From positions 5,084,001-5,148,000 of the forward strand of contig CBDCWO010000006.1 in assembly GCA_965223405.1 (NCBI GenBank): 64,000 nucleotides of DNA, in the 5' to 3' direction. Source of the DNA: CBDCWO01 sp965223405 (GTDB lineage Bacteria; Bacteroidota; Bacteroidia; Chitinophagales; Saprospiraceae). Within the stretch, counting starts at the first letter, position 1. Every line of letters begins with the position of its first letter. Positions 26,814 to 36,946 of the stretch are shown here, piece by piece. Both the position numbers and the translations under genes were made by a program. The notes under the pieces are model-generated. The model was given only the letters and a program-made list of their open reading frames with translations, did not search any database and was not told where the DNA came from.

Positions 26814-29277
26814 TCAATTTGATTGGAATACAAAAAGGACAATAGGTGCAACTGATATCACAATTGGATTAACTAAAGCGACAGATTCAATTCTACTGGA
26901 TGCTGGTATGCTTACCATAAATACCTTAAGACTCAATGATGAAAAAGATTTAATATTTAAGTATAATATGCAAGATGAGGATAATGTCTTGCAAATATTT
27001 CTTGATAAGACTTATGAAGAGGGTGCAGAACTTACATTAAACGTCAACTACAACACCAACTATGAAAATCAATCAGATCCGAACAACATTTGGGGTAGTT
27101 TCGGAAAGGGCATTCGTTTTTTCGAACCCTCATTTACAGAAAAAGGATGAAGAAAGCAGGCTTGGACCTATGGAGGACCTAACTCTAACAAATATTGGTA
27201 TCCCAGCATAAACAATCCAGTAGACTTACGTACTAGTGAAATATTGATCACCGTAAAAAAGCCGTTGATGGCTATTTCCGGGGGGATATTAGAGAGTATA
27301 AATGATAATGGTGATGAGACGAGGACATTTCATTGGAAATTTGATACCCCACATCCCAGTCATTTGTTAGCATTTGTTGTTGGGTCGTATAAGAATTATC
27401 AGCAAAAGTTTGAAGATATTAAAATCAATAATTATGGTTATCCAGATGAATATTTCGGAACTAAGGAGAGTGTGATAAGCCTTCCGGATATGATGAAATA
27501 TTATTCAGACTATACAGGTATTAAGTATCCGTTTCCCCAGTATTCACAGATTTTTGTCCAGGATTTTGGGGGTTGGAAAGGTAGTGATATGTCTTCAATT
27601 ATCACGGAGAACATGATAGATGATAAAACCACACATAAAGATTTTTTGTATTTATGGGATGTTGTGGAGGGTGAGGCTTTGGCATTCCAATGGTTCGGGA
27701 ATTATTTGAAACCATCCTGCTGGGAGGACATTTGGTTAGCCAAAGCTTTCAGTAGACACCTTTCTGGCTTATATAATCAACATGCAAATGGCAATGAAGA
27801 ATATCAGGTGTATCAGCATCGCCCCGATCTGCTTACATACTTGGGGGATTGGAATTCAAATACTTCTACAATAGTAATTCCAAAAGAGATACATGATTTA
27901 GACTCATTTGTTAACGGTAATTCACCTTATATCAAAGGTGCATTAGTGCTAAATATGTTGAGAAAGGAAATTGGTGAAAAATTATGGGAAAGGCTGGTTC
28001 AAGGATTTATATCAGACTACGGCGGAAAGTTAGTCACCACGGAAAACTTTATAGATAAAGTAAATGAAGTGGTTGAAAAACCTATGGAATGGTTCTTTTA
28101 TCAGTGGGTATATGGTATCGGTCACCCTAACTTTAGGATAAAGAAATCATATGATCGCGAAGCGGAAACATTATCCCTTACGGTTGTACAGACCCAAACT
28201 ATTGATTCTCTGGTTCATGGAAAGAAAATTCCTTTGTTTATGGGTAAGATAAGAATAGAGATAGATAACAAGATTGAAGAGGTTAACCTAAAGCCAGCTG
28301 AGAAAAACACTTTTGTATTCCCTGTGATGCAAGAGCCCAAACTGGTAAATTTCGATTATGAGGATGTTTGGATTAAAGAAAGTGTGTTCCATAAAACGAC
28401 TGATGAACTGTTAACAGAGTTAAAAAGCACAACAGACATTCTACACAGAGTAAGTGTCATGACTTCATTAACACAAATGGCCACCAGTTTAAATACCTCC
28501 GCAGATGCTAAGAGTAAAATAATTAATACGCTGTTCGAGATTGTAGATAGTGAAATGTATTGGAGAAATAGGTTGTTTGCAATTTGGCAATTACATAACA
28601 TATTTACAACTAACTCTCCCGATGGGATAGCGAGATTAAATCATGTCCAAGAATCTTTACTCATTAAAACAATCAAGAGCAGTACATCTTGGGTGAAAGC
28701 AAATGCTATAAACTTTTTAGGTGATACAAGAAATAAAACACACACTCAAATATATTTAGCTGGATTAAATGACTATAGCGATAGGGTAACGTTCATGTCT
28801 GCCATGGCCTTAGGAAAAACTGAAGATCCAAGAGCCTTTGAGGCGCTGATGTATTTGTCTGAAAAACCTTCGTGGAAAAACCAAAGTCTCATCAGTGCGA
28901 TGTATGGGTTAAAGGAATTGAAAGATTCCAGAGCCTATGATTTTGTATTAAAAACACTGGTTAATTCGGACGATTCCCATTGGAACTTGGGTACACCTAT
29001 TTGGGATCATCGTCTGGCGGCAGCGCTTACCTTGGTAGAATTAGACAAAGTTGAAGAGGGGTATGATGCAATTTATGCGCAGTTTAAAGATGCCTTTCGT
29101 AATAATGATATGAATGATATTTTTTACAATGTCCAGCAGGTGTCTATTCTTGGTGATCCAAGAGGCAAGGAGGTGTTTGAAAAACTAAAAAAGAAATTCG
29201 AAAAAAAACTAAATGTCATGAAAGCCATCAAAAATCTTGAAAATAACTTTAGTCATGCCTTGAATTCTAGACAATAA
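26814..29277 (+). pseudogene. 3' part of M1-peptidase-like protein with HEAT-like C-terminus and internal stop
   Basis: Continues the gene cut by the IS. The N-terminal M1 beta domain (DAGMLTINTLRLND) runs to FFEPSFTEKG, where an in-frame TGA (27148-27150) stands in place of an expected Lys/Arg codon. The same frame resumes at once with RKQAWTYGGPNSNKYWYPS and stays open to 29277. The catalytic region is unlike active M1 enzymes. At the position of HExxH it reads VEGEALAFQWFGN, and the downstream WLNEGFA is WLAKAFSRH, so no zinc ligands remain. The GAMEN-like segment is GSDMSS. C-terminal helices (HEAT-like: AMALGKTEDPRAFEAL) follow. It may have been a pseudoenzyme before it was broken. Confidence 0.85.
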
Positions 29278-29612
29278 CCTCGCGCTAAAAGTAGTATTCA
29301 ATGGTATACTCCCCTTCAAACTTTTATCCGGATGACTTGGGTTTCATTTTAACCCAGCGCGACAAGAGCGATATACCTTTCATAATAAACTCGAATCCCA
29401 CCCACCATATAGGGCAAGTAGTGGGTAGACGGATTTTCCTCCCCCAATTATTGTGACGCCTATCGGCAAAGTAGGTTGCAGAACCTTGACCTTAAATTGG
29501 TCAGACCACAAGAACCTGTGCCATGTCCTTGGTAAAAAGCACTAGTGCTTCCCTTAAGTTAAGCTATTTAATTCCTGATGCACTGGTAAGCTCGTTGTTC
29601 ACTATACATGAA
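29278..29612. other. Gene-free region with several small hairpins
   Basis: No open frame of note. It has a short GGGTT/AACCC hairpin near 29337-29355. Next comes a run of hairpin-forming segments: CCTA/TAGG near 29460-29474, TGACC/GGTCA near 29488-29505, and the perfect palindrome AAGCACTAGTGCTT at 29537-29550. The arrangement resembles a folded RNA or a decayed mobile-element end, but I cannot assign it. Confidence 0.4.
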
Positions 29613-30191
29613 TTAACTATTGCCAAATATGCGATGTTTTAACTCTGTATCGAGAGTTGAATTTATTTTTATTTGTTCAAATAGCTTTCTGACATTTTCT
29701 TTGTTCTTTCCAAATGAAAGAAATGCTTGCATTCTTGTTGAATCCACATTGCATATACTATTAACTAATATCTCCTGGTCTGCCACTACGATCGAAATCA
29801 TTTCATCTCCCCAGGATCGATAATCTCTTTTAGGGTTTATTGCTTCGATGAAATATTTGCTTTTAAAAGCTATTTTCCAGTTGAGAGATTCGATTGCATC
29901 ATTGACTATTTTTTTGTTTTCCTCACTAGAAAAATGATTCTGAATTCTTTTAAATTTCAGTTTTCTATACTGTATCCAAGCTAATATTATTGAAATTAAT
30001 ATTAATACAAGTATTAATATTTGACCATCTCTGCCATCTACATTTTTACCACTTAAGAAAAAACTAGCTTGAAGGAGTAAAGCGAAAATTGCACCTCCGA
30101 TAGACCATAAGCATATACCGAAATGTCTTGTCATCCTTTTTCTCGAGAGCACCAACCTTTTTCTTTTTAGCATTTCTAGTTGCTCTTTCAT
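29613..30191 (-). CDS. Hypothetical membrane protein
   Basis: A 192-residue protein with a basic N-terminus (KRKRLVLSRKRMTRH), two membrane segments (about 23-46 and 56-76) and a roughly 110-residue soluble C-terminal part (from QYRKLKFKRI) with a YRSWGDE motif. I do not recognise the family. It lies alone on the minus strand between the broken M1-like gene and the second Lrp gene. Confidence 0.7.
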   Translation of the reverse strand: MKEQLEMLKRKRLVLSRKRMTRHFGICLWSIGGAIFALLLQASFFLSGKNVDGRDGQILILVLILISIILAWIQYRKLKFKRIQNHFSSEENKKIVNDAIESLNWKIAFKSKYFIEAINPKRDYRSWGDEMISIVVADQEILVNSICNVDSTRMQAFLSFGKNKENVRKLFEQIKINSTLDTELKHRIFGNS

Positions 30192-30324
30192 GTTCGTTTT
30201 TCTAAATCTGAATTAAATTGTTAGCAAAAGCCCTCTCATGATCAAAAACCACTCAATATTTCATTGGAATAATCCATACATGAACTGAACTGGGATTATT
30301 ACCTATTAACTACCCGATCCATAG

Positions 30325-30780
30325 TTAGGAAGTAGGGACAATCGGCATATTATGGACCCTATGCACTACAATTGAGTTGAGAATCAATGAAGTCGTAAGT
30401 TCTCCATAGACTGCAAGTCTAGTGTTGAGATCTTCTAGGTGTTTAGGATCTCTGACGACTCCTTTCATTAACATGCAATCTTTGCCTGTCAACTTATGAC
30501 ACTCACATATTTCAGGAACTGTCCGGATGTATTTTTCAAATCGCTCTACATGTCCAAATCTAACTTTTATGGAGATATATACACCTAATTTATAGCCTAA
30601 TTTTTCCATGTTAAGTTCTGAAGTGTGCCGTTTAATGATCCCATAATCTTCCATTTTCTGTATTCGCTCAGCAACTGCAGGAGACGAAAGTCCTACTTCT
30701 CCCGCAATATCTTTTAGAGGTCTTCGGGAATTGTGTTGTAGGAGTTCCAGAATTTTCCAATTTATGTTATCGATATTCAT
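30325..30780 (-). CDS. Lrp/AsnC-family transcriptional regulator (copy 2)
   Basis: A 151-residue paralogue of the regulator at 20.6-21.1 kb, identical in length and alike along the whole chain except the last 12 residues (HTH: VGLSSPAVAERIQKMEDYGII; ligand domain: VERFEKYIRTVPEICECHKLTGKDCML, quoted in part). It is divergent from a DinB-fold gene, exactly like copy 1. It probably controls that gene and itself; the ligand is unknown, although relatives often sense amino acids. Confidence 0.92.
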   Translation of the reverse strand: MNIDNINWKILELLQHNSRRPLKDIAGEVGLSSPAVAERIQKMEDYGIIKRHTSELNMEKLGYKLGVYISIKVRFGHVERFEKYIRTVPEICECHKLTGKDCMLMKGVVRDPKHLEDLNTRLAVYGELTTSLILNSIVVHRVHNMPIVPTS

Positions 30781-30883
30781 TATTAATCAAATTTGGCATA
30801 TTGTTTAAAATACAAATGCAAATATATAAATATACCTAAAATAATTAATAAAAATTGAAATTATATATCATAGTTTTGTTTTC
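30781..30883. promoter_or_regulatory. Divergent control region of the Lrp / DinB-fold pair (copy 2)
   Basis: AT-rich 103-base spacer. ACCTAAAATA at 30834-30843 and GGCATA at 30795-30800 recur from copy 1. TAGTTTTG at 30871-30878 fits the Bacteroidota -7 box TAnnTTTG for the plus-strand gene, which would make its transcript nearly leaderless. Whether that promoter is real is uncertain, because I see no -33 box at normal spacing. Confidence 0.4.
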
Positions 30884-31402
30884 ATGAAAATCATTGAAAT
30901 TCAAGACACTGAGTATGATCTATACTATGGCAGGTATATAGAAAATTTATTACCTGATACTGAATTAAGAGTAAGATTTAAAACAGGTTGTACGGAGACG
31001 CTAAATTTTTTTAACAATATCCCAAAGTTAACATTAGACTACAAGTATGCTGAAGGAAAATGGAGTGTCAAAGAGGTCTTCCAGCATTTGATTGATACGG
31101 AGCGGATATTTGCATATAGATGTTTTAGGATTGCGCGCCACGACAAAACCGTGCTGACTAATTTTGATCAAAACATATATATAACTCCATCCGGGGCTTC
31201 GCAAAAGTCAATTGGGACATTGTTTCATGAATACAAAACGACTAGAGATGCATCACTATCTTTACTGTTCAGTCTCAGTGATCAAGATCTACGAAATATT
31301 GGTTCTGTTAATAATGTACCCATGTCAGCAAGAGCAGCCGCTGCAGTCATCATTGGTCACGATATCTGGCATATGAATATTATCAAAGAAAGATATCTAT
31401 AA
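30884..31402 (+). CDS. DinB-fold (DinB_2 type) protein, copy 2
   Basis: A 172-residue paralogue of the DinB-fold protein at 21.2-21.7 kb. The best conserved blocks are the histidine site QHLIDTERIFAYRCFRIARHD (first half) and the C-terminal SARAAAAVIIGHDIWH that supplies two further histidines. The N-terminal 25 residues are diverged. It is divergent from Lrp copy 2. It is probably metal-dependent by family; substrate unknown. Confidence 0.87.
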   Translation: MKIIEIQDTEYDLYYGRYIENLLPDTELRVRFKTGCTETLNFFNNIPKLTLDYKYAEGKWSVKEVFQHLIDTERIFAYRCFRIARHDKTVLTNFDQNIYITPSGASQKSIGTLFHEYKTTRDASLSLLFSLSDQDLRNIGSVNNVPMSARAAAAVIIGHDIWHMNIIKERYL

Positions 31403-31528
31403 ACCCAATGACGAAACCACGGAAATTTGAAATACATCATGCTAGGTACATCGACGTCGTCAGTTTCGTCGTCGTCGGAGGAATTACCATTCTCACCATT
31501 AAGATAATGTAACAAAAATTAAATATAA

Positions 31529-33934
31529 ATGAGGTTTAATAATCTAATACTTACGGTTTTAATTCTTAATTTCTTACCAAATATTTTTATAGCACAAGAA
31601 ACCGGCCTATCCTACAGCATTACAGCGAAGGTATTGAACGCAGATCATCTACCCATAGATATTGGAAATGTTTTGATCCTGGCATCTTCCGATTCTGCAC
31701 TTATTGGGGGAGATGTTTTTTATGATGGAGAGTTTATTGTTAATAACATAACAACCCCACATTTTATAGTTAAAATTACAGCTTTGGGATTCGAAGATTA
31801 TTATCAGCAAATACAAATGAAAGAGATTTCAACAAAATTAGAATCGATTATCCTGACGAATACATCTCTTGACGAGATCGTGATTAATTCTCAAAGACAA
31901 ATTATTGAAAAGAAAGGGGCGAATATCATTATGAATGTTGCGCATACTTCCCTCAGTGATGCCGGTACGGTCAAAGATGTTTTGCAAAACGCCCCCAAAG
32001 TTGATATCAACCGAAATGGTCAAATTTCAATATTAGGTAAAGGTGTAGCATCAGTCTTTATAGATGGACAACAGGTGGCTTCGTCCCAAATACTTAGTAG
32101 TCTTTCCTCAATAGAGGTTTCTAAGATAGAGATTATGGAAAATCCACCTGCCAGTTTTGACGCTGCGGGTAACGCAGTTATCAATATTGTTACAAAAAGT
32201 AAAACCCTCGAAGGATACAAGTTGGGGCTCACCCAGGAAGTTGGATATGGAAAGTATTTTCGCTCTTTTTTCCAGATTAATTCCTACCTAAAGATTAAGG
32301 ACTTTATGGTGCAAGGAGATTATGGGATTAGACCTCAGACCATTGGAAATCGATTTAGACAAGCGAGAAATTTCCAGAGCGATGTTGATCCATATTTTAC
32401 TGATAATCATTATTTGTTGGAAAACAAATGGTTGGGGCACAATTATTCCTTGCGCATGGCTTATAAATTTACAAATGGAATCTCGGTTGGCTTGAACTAT
32501 AATGGTACCAACAGTGTCTCAGATAAGAAGGGTGATAATCATCGTATAGGTGATAGTGCCGGTGAGTCGCTGTTAGACATTGCAACTCTTGTCACAGGTA
32601 TCACTGGTCAAAACAGCAACACAGCGACTCTCTATTTGAAAAGTGATAGCGAAAAAGACCTGACATACCAGCTTCAAGGACAGTACTCTGATTTTGGATT
32701 AAATCGAAATGAGTTGAGTGACCAAAAGATAGAATCGACTAAAGGTACTGATCAGTTATTGAGAAAAAGTAAAAATACAAATGATATCTCTATCTACACT
32801 TTGCAGGTAGATTTTCAAAAGAAGATAAATCAAAATCTAAAGGTAGAATGGGGTGGTAAAACCGTGTCGATCAGCAATAGTAGCTTTGTTGGGTTTGATG
32901 ACATTTTGGAAAACGGAACAGAAGTACCATTACAGGATTTCACTAATGATTTCAAGTACCAAGAAAATATATTAGCTTCCTATGTACAGGGACATTGGAA
33001 TAGCAATAACAAATACTCCTTGACCGCAGGAATAAGAGGAGAATGGACAAGAGCATATAGTTCCACTGATGAATTCATAAATGGAGCCCTGGAACGAAAC
33101 TATTTCAATATATTTCCTAGTGCTTCAATACAATATTCACTTTCTGAAGATATTAAGACTTCACTATCCTATAGTTATAGAATCAATAGGCCCCTTTTTC
33201 AGGATCTGAATCCATACGTACTTTATGTAGATTCATTAGTTTCTCTGCGAGGAAATGCCTTTTTAGTTCCAGAATATAGTCATTCGGTTACTTCAAATTT
33301 GAACTACAAGAATTGGTCAGTAGATCTCACTTATGTAAGGACCATCAATAAAATCAATCAAATATTCAGATCTCTAAATGCCGACAATCCTAATGTGATC
33401 TCTTTTGTCAAAGAAAATATTAATTATACAGATCTCATTATGCTCTCAGCTTCCGGACAACTCAGCTATAAAAAATATAATGCTTATATTTCAATAGGAG
33501 GTTTTTACGACAATCACGATGTGCAGAATATTAATTCGGCGCTCGCCAATGATCGTTTCGGCTACTATATTCAAGTCAATCAAAATATCGATTTACCCTG
33601 GGGTCTAAATTTAGGCAGCTATGCCCGTTATATCTCCGCTAGAGTCGATGGTGTATATATTGATGATCCGATGTCCTATGTGAATCTTACCTTGAGTAAA
33701 AAATTCATTAAGGATCAACTGACTGTTAGACTATGGTATAATGATGTTTTGGATGATTGGAGATTTACAGGCGTTTCGGACTTTAACAATATGCATATGG
33801 ATTATCTATCCGAAGGCGATTGGAATTTTATCAAAATATCTCTTAATTGGAGCTTTGGAAAATTAAACGCTAGTGGAATGAACAGAAACAAAATATCACA
33901 AGACGAATTAAAACGAATAAGTGGAGGAATGTAA
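31529..33934 (+). CDS. TonB-dependent-receptor-like outer membrane beta-barrel protein
   Basis: An 801-residue outer membrane protein. Signal peptide (1-22, ending FIAQ), then a carboxypeptidase-regulatory-like domain (about 28-105), a plug-like domain (about 110-230: ISILGKGVASVFIDGQQV, IEVMEN-type IEIMENPPASFDAAGNAVINIVTK) and a long beta-barrel. It belongs to the Bacteroidota group often labelled outer membrane beta-barrel protein. No SusD partner follows, so I would not call it a glycan importer. The end (LNASGMNRNKISQDELKR) is longer than the usual terminal aromatic strand. Confidence 0.88.
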   Translation: MRFNNLILTVLILNFLPNIFIAQETGLSYSITAKVLNADHLPIDIGNVLILASSDSALIGGDVFYDGEFIVNNITTPHFIVKITALGFEDYYQQIQMKEISTKLESIILTNTSLDEIVINSQRQIIEKKGANIIMNVAHTSLSDAGTVKDVLQNAPKVDINRNGQISILGKGVASVFIDGQQVASSQILSSLSSIEVSKIEIMENPPASFDAAGNAVINIVTKSKTLEGYKLGLTQEVGYGKYFRSFFQINSYLKIKDFMVQGDYGIRPQTIGNRFRQARNFQSDVDPYFTDNHYLLENKWLGHNYSLRMAYKFTNGISVGLNYNGTNSVSDKKGDNHRIGDSAGESLLDIATLVTGITGQNSNTATLYLKSDSEKDLTYQLQGQYSDFGLNRNELSDQKIESTKGTDQLLRKSKNTNDISIYTLQVDFQKKINQNLKVEWGGKTVSISNSSFVGFDDILENGTEVPLQDFTNDFKYQENILASYVQGHWNSNNKYSLTAGIRGEWTRAYSSTDEFINGALERNYFNIFPSASIQYSLSEDIKTSLSYSYRINRPLFQDLNPYVLYVDSLVSLRGNAFLVPEYSHSVTSNLNYKNWSVDLTYVRTINKINQIFRSLNADNPNVISFVKENINYTDLIMLSASGQLSYKKYNAYISIGGFYDNHDVQNINSALANDRFGYYIQVNQNIDLPWGLNLGSYARYISARVDGVYIDDPMSYVNLTLSKKFIKDQLTVRLWYNDVLDDWRFTGVSDFNNMHMDYLSEGDWNFIKISLNWSFGKLNASGMNRNKISQDELKRISGGM

Positions 33935-33979
33935 AATGTAATTAATTGTAGTTTCTCTTCAACCTTTTTAGTATTCACT

Positions 33980-34902
33980 TATTTTCCTTTGTTCCTAATT
34001 CTCTTTTATAGTCGATTTGTCCTGCTACCCCGAGCACCAAAGATTCCGATTTGAGGGTACTTAATTGGTCGGCCAGAAACACGATCTCTTTATCTTTAGA
34101 TACAGTTTAACATGATTGTTTTATAAAGGTCAGGAAATCCGCATCCGTACGTGTTGCACGAATTCGATAAGAATGCAATAGTCCATCACTTAGGTCTAAA
34201 GAATCCAATAGATAAGTTGTTCCATGCCGTGAGTATTCAGTTTCGATGCGACGATTTTTACCTGGTTGCGTCGGTCTTAAACTTTTTCTTCCTATTGTTT
34301 GATTACCCGTCTTTTCGTTTACGCTGAAAGCACATGTATTTGGTTGATCTTGTACTACTGGGATTACAATCAAACCAAATATTAACCCAACCTGTTTCTC
34401 AAATGCTTCTCGGTCTTCATTATTGGGAAATAACCATTTATCTGATTTATGCGGTTGTAAACCATTTTTTTCAGTATGCGACCAGTATATTGAGGGTGAT
34501 ACTCTCTACTATTTTGCGAGCTATTGCAACATGAGCCAACATTTCATTAGTCCAATAATCAATTTCAATACCATGTTTTTTGGGTTTTTCACAGCCAACG
34601 ATTGCAATTTGCTGTTCCTGTGCAAGAGTTGTACGTTTTGGGCCCCGCTCCTCGGATTGTCTGAAATATCTCAGATATCCTCTTGCGTAGAATATGATCT
34701 TTGACTTGCCTGATTCATCATGTTCAAACGCATTTAGTTCTTCTTGAACCGATTTCCATCGCCTTCTCCTTTTGCGTACTATATTCAATGAAATGCCCAA
34801 ATTTTGTCCAGTTTCACTGAGACTCATTCCTTGAATCCCCGAAATGATATTTGAAACTCGTTGCTTGCATGAAACTTGGATATTGACTTCACGATATTCC
34901 AT
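33980..34902 (-). pseudogene. IS630-family transposase remnant
   Basis: Read from 34902 down, the first frame gives a helix-turn-helix (MSLSETGQNLGISLNIVRKRRRRW) and RGPKRTTLAQEQQIAIVG. After a frame change near 34475 the second frame gives GLQPHKSDKWLFPNN, SVNEKTGNQTIGR and ETEYSRHGTTYLLDSLDLSDG, the usual DDE core of IS630. After an in-frame stop at 34107 the remnant goes on DKEIVFLADQLSTLKSESLV and ends near 33980. So there are at least one frameshift, one stop and a missing C-terminus. The first catalytic Asp lies where the family has a D-E pair but reads Asn-Glu here. Confidence 0.75.
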
Positions 34903-34912
34903 TTTTAAATAT

Positions 34913-36721
34913 TGAGTTTACTCCGAAAACTCCTTTTTCATGATTTCAACATATTTTTTACTCCTGAAGGAAGTTTTCAGAATGTTAACTTGTGATTTGC
35001 AATGGGAGTATTCATGATGCATCGTAGTAGCCAATGAAAGAATATTAGGGTATTTCTCCCTATTTTTTCCGTAATTCTTACAACATTTACCCATAATGCT
35101 CGTGACAGGACATACCAATGGCATTTAACTAATCCCCGATATATGATTTTGTTCCTTTTTTTTAGTCTGTGAAAGCATTGATGGATGGTTGATTCTGCTG
35201 TTGCTCTTAGATTGTAACTTTCCTGATTGACTTGCTCTTGTATTCGTTGGTGTTGTATGTAATTGTCGATTTGTTCTTCTGTCATATATCTTTTGTTTCC
35301 ACCGCTGTATGGATAACATGCTTTTGGGCTCGCTCTGAATAATGTACTTCTAGGTGCTCGCCACTCTGTCTATCGAAAACTTCCAGATTTCCCTGTTCGT
35401 CTTTCTCCATTTGATATGATAAACTTCTGCCTTTCATCTTTGCAATACTCCATTGGGGTCGTTGTTCTTTAAGCATTTCTTCTCGATTCGCAATGCTGTC
35501 ATAGCCTCCATCTGTTATTACTTCTTCTATCTTTTGGCCTTCATCGTGGGCTTGTTCCAGTATCTGTTGGCAGGTATCAACTGTTTTTATTAAAAATGCA
35601 TCTTCGCTTACATTTGCTTTAACTACTTCAACATCTAATATTAAATGTACATCCTCCTGGGGATCACAACTTTCTGTCACATTGGAATGGTATCCTGTTA
35701 CTGTTTGTTTGCTTGCTCCTTGTCCTTTGGTACGATAAGCTGCATCCGGATCATGGATAGATTGTACGCTGGATGATGGAATATCTTTAGGCTGCTTGAG
35801 TACTACTTTCTGATCGCTGCCACCTGGGCTATCATCGTTTTCATCATTGTCCTTTTGCTCATATTGCTCTTCATAGATGCGTTTTAATAAAACATATGAT
35901 TCCTCCACACTTCCTTTTCCATGCTCTAGTAGTACTCCTATTATCTGACCCATGCTGACAAGCATCTCCTTCTTCTGATGAGCATTCAATGGATAAGTGA
36001 GATTGGAAGTACTCTTTGTTTGTAATGCTTCCAATATCTCATAACTAGAAGCATCCATGTGTGTCCTCATTTCATTGAGTGGCTTGCCACTCACATACTT
36101 CCTCACTGCTTCAACTATTAAGTGCAACCTGTTGGACTTGGCTATGTTACTATTGATTAGCTTGGAATCAAGGCGTATCTTCTTGCCACTCACTCCGTGA
36201 ATAGCCACTTGATCAGTTGTAATTTTTATAAACACCTCTTTCATTAAGTCCCGTTGATGATCCTCATAATACTCTCCCAACAATCTTCTGAACTCATAAT
36301 AGGTCGATTCCGCAGGTACATCATCATCCATATTGTACAATCCTAATGATCGCATTACCATTATATTGAACCGGCATTCTGTATATAATTGCTCATCACT
36401 CCACCCATTTCCTTCCTTTAATATCATCATTCCTATAAGAATGCGTATGCAGGCATTAGGCCGCCCCATCCTCTCATGATATAATTCTGAAAACAAAGAT
36501 TCATCAATACGACTCACCACCTCTTTGTAAAAAACATTATGCCATGAATGCGGTGATTCCAGTAGCTTTTGCTTCCTCCCACAAAGATGGGTTGAAATAT
36601 CTTTGAACAGATCGCCTTGACTATTTTTGCTAGGTTTAAACATTTACAAAAATAATAATATGTCCCCTCTTATCAAAATATTAACCAAAGTGCCGTTTAG
36701 AGACTTTCCGGAGTGAACTCA
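34913..36721 (-). mobile_element. Second IS1182-family element, inactivated
   Basis: About 1809 bp. Left repeat TGAGTTTACTCCGAAAACTC (34913-34932) matches the right one (36702-36721, read inward TGAGTTCACTCCGGAAAGTC) at 17 of 20 bases. Flanking ATAT at 34909-34912 and 36722-36725 is the 4-bp duplication. It lies immediately upstream of the IS630 transposase start, so it separated that older element from its promoter end. Its transposase is frameshifted. Confidence 0.85.
34977..36643 (-). pseudogene. IS1182-family transposase, frameshifted
   Basis: The first 453 codons (36643-35282) hold the N-terminal domain and catalytic Asp in RLDSKLINSNIA and ITDGGYDS; they stop after KDI. The other frame from 35285 down gives MTEEQIDNYIQHQ and TAESTIHQCFHR with the catalytic Glu, ending at 34977. 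Loss of one AT pair from a short (AT)n run (GATATATATG to GATATATG) would account for the break. It has only moderate similarity to the transposase at 25.1-26.8 kb. Confidence 0.85.
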
Positions 36722-36946
36722 ATATTATACTGACGATCGCTTACTGTTAATGGGGCGCTTGTGGTTTCCCTCGCGTCTTTGTTTATTTTTGTAAACATAA
36801 ATATCATAAATATATTAAGTAAGATTCATATATTTCGTTTCTGCTACCCATACAGTTACTAGAGTATTACGTACAAATATTTTGTAAAATGTTCATAAAG
36901 CAATTACATATTGAGAAAATAATACCTCTTGGTGGCATTAGTTAAC

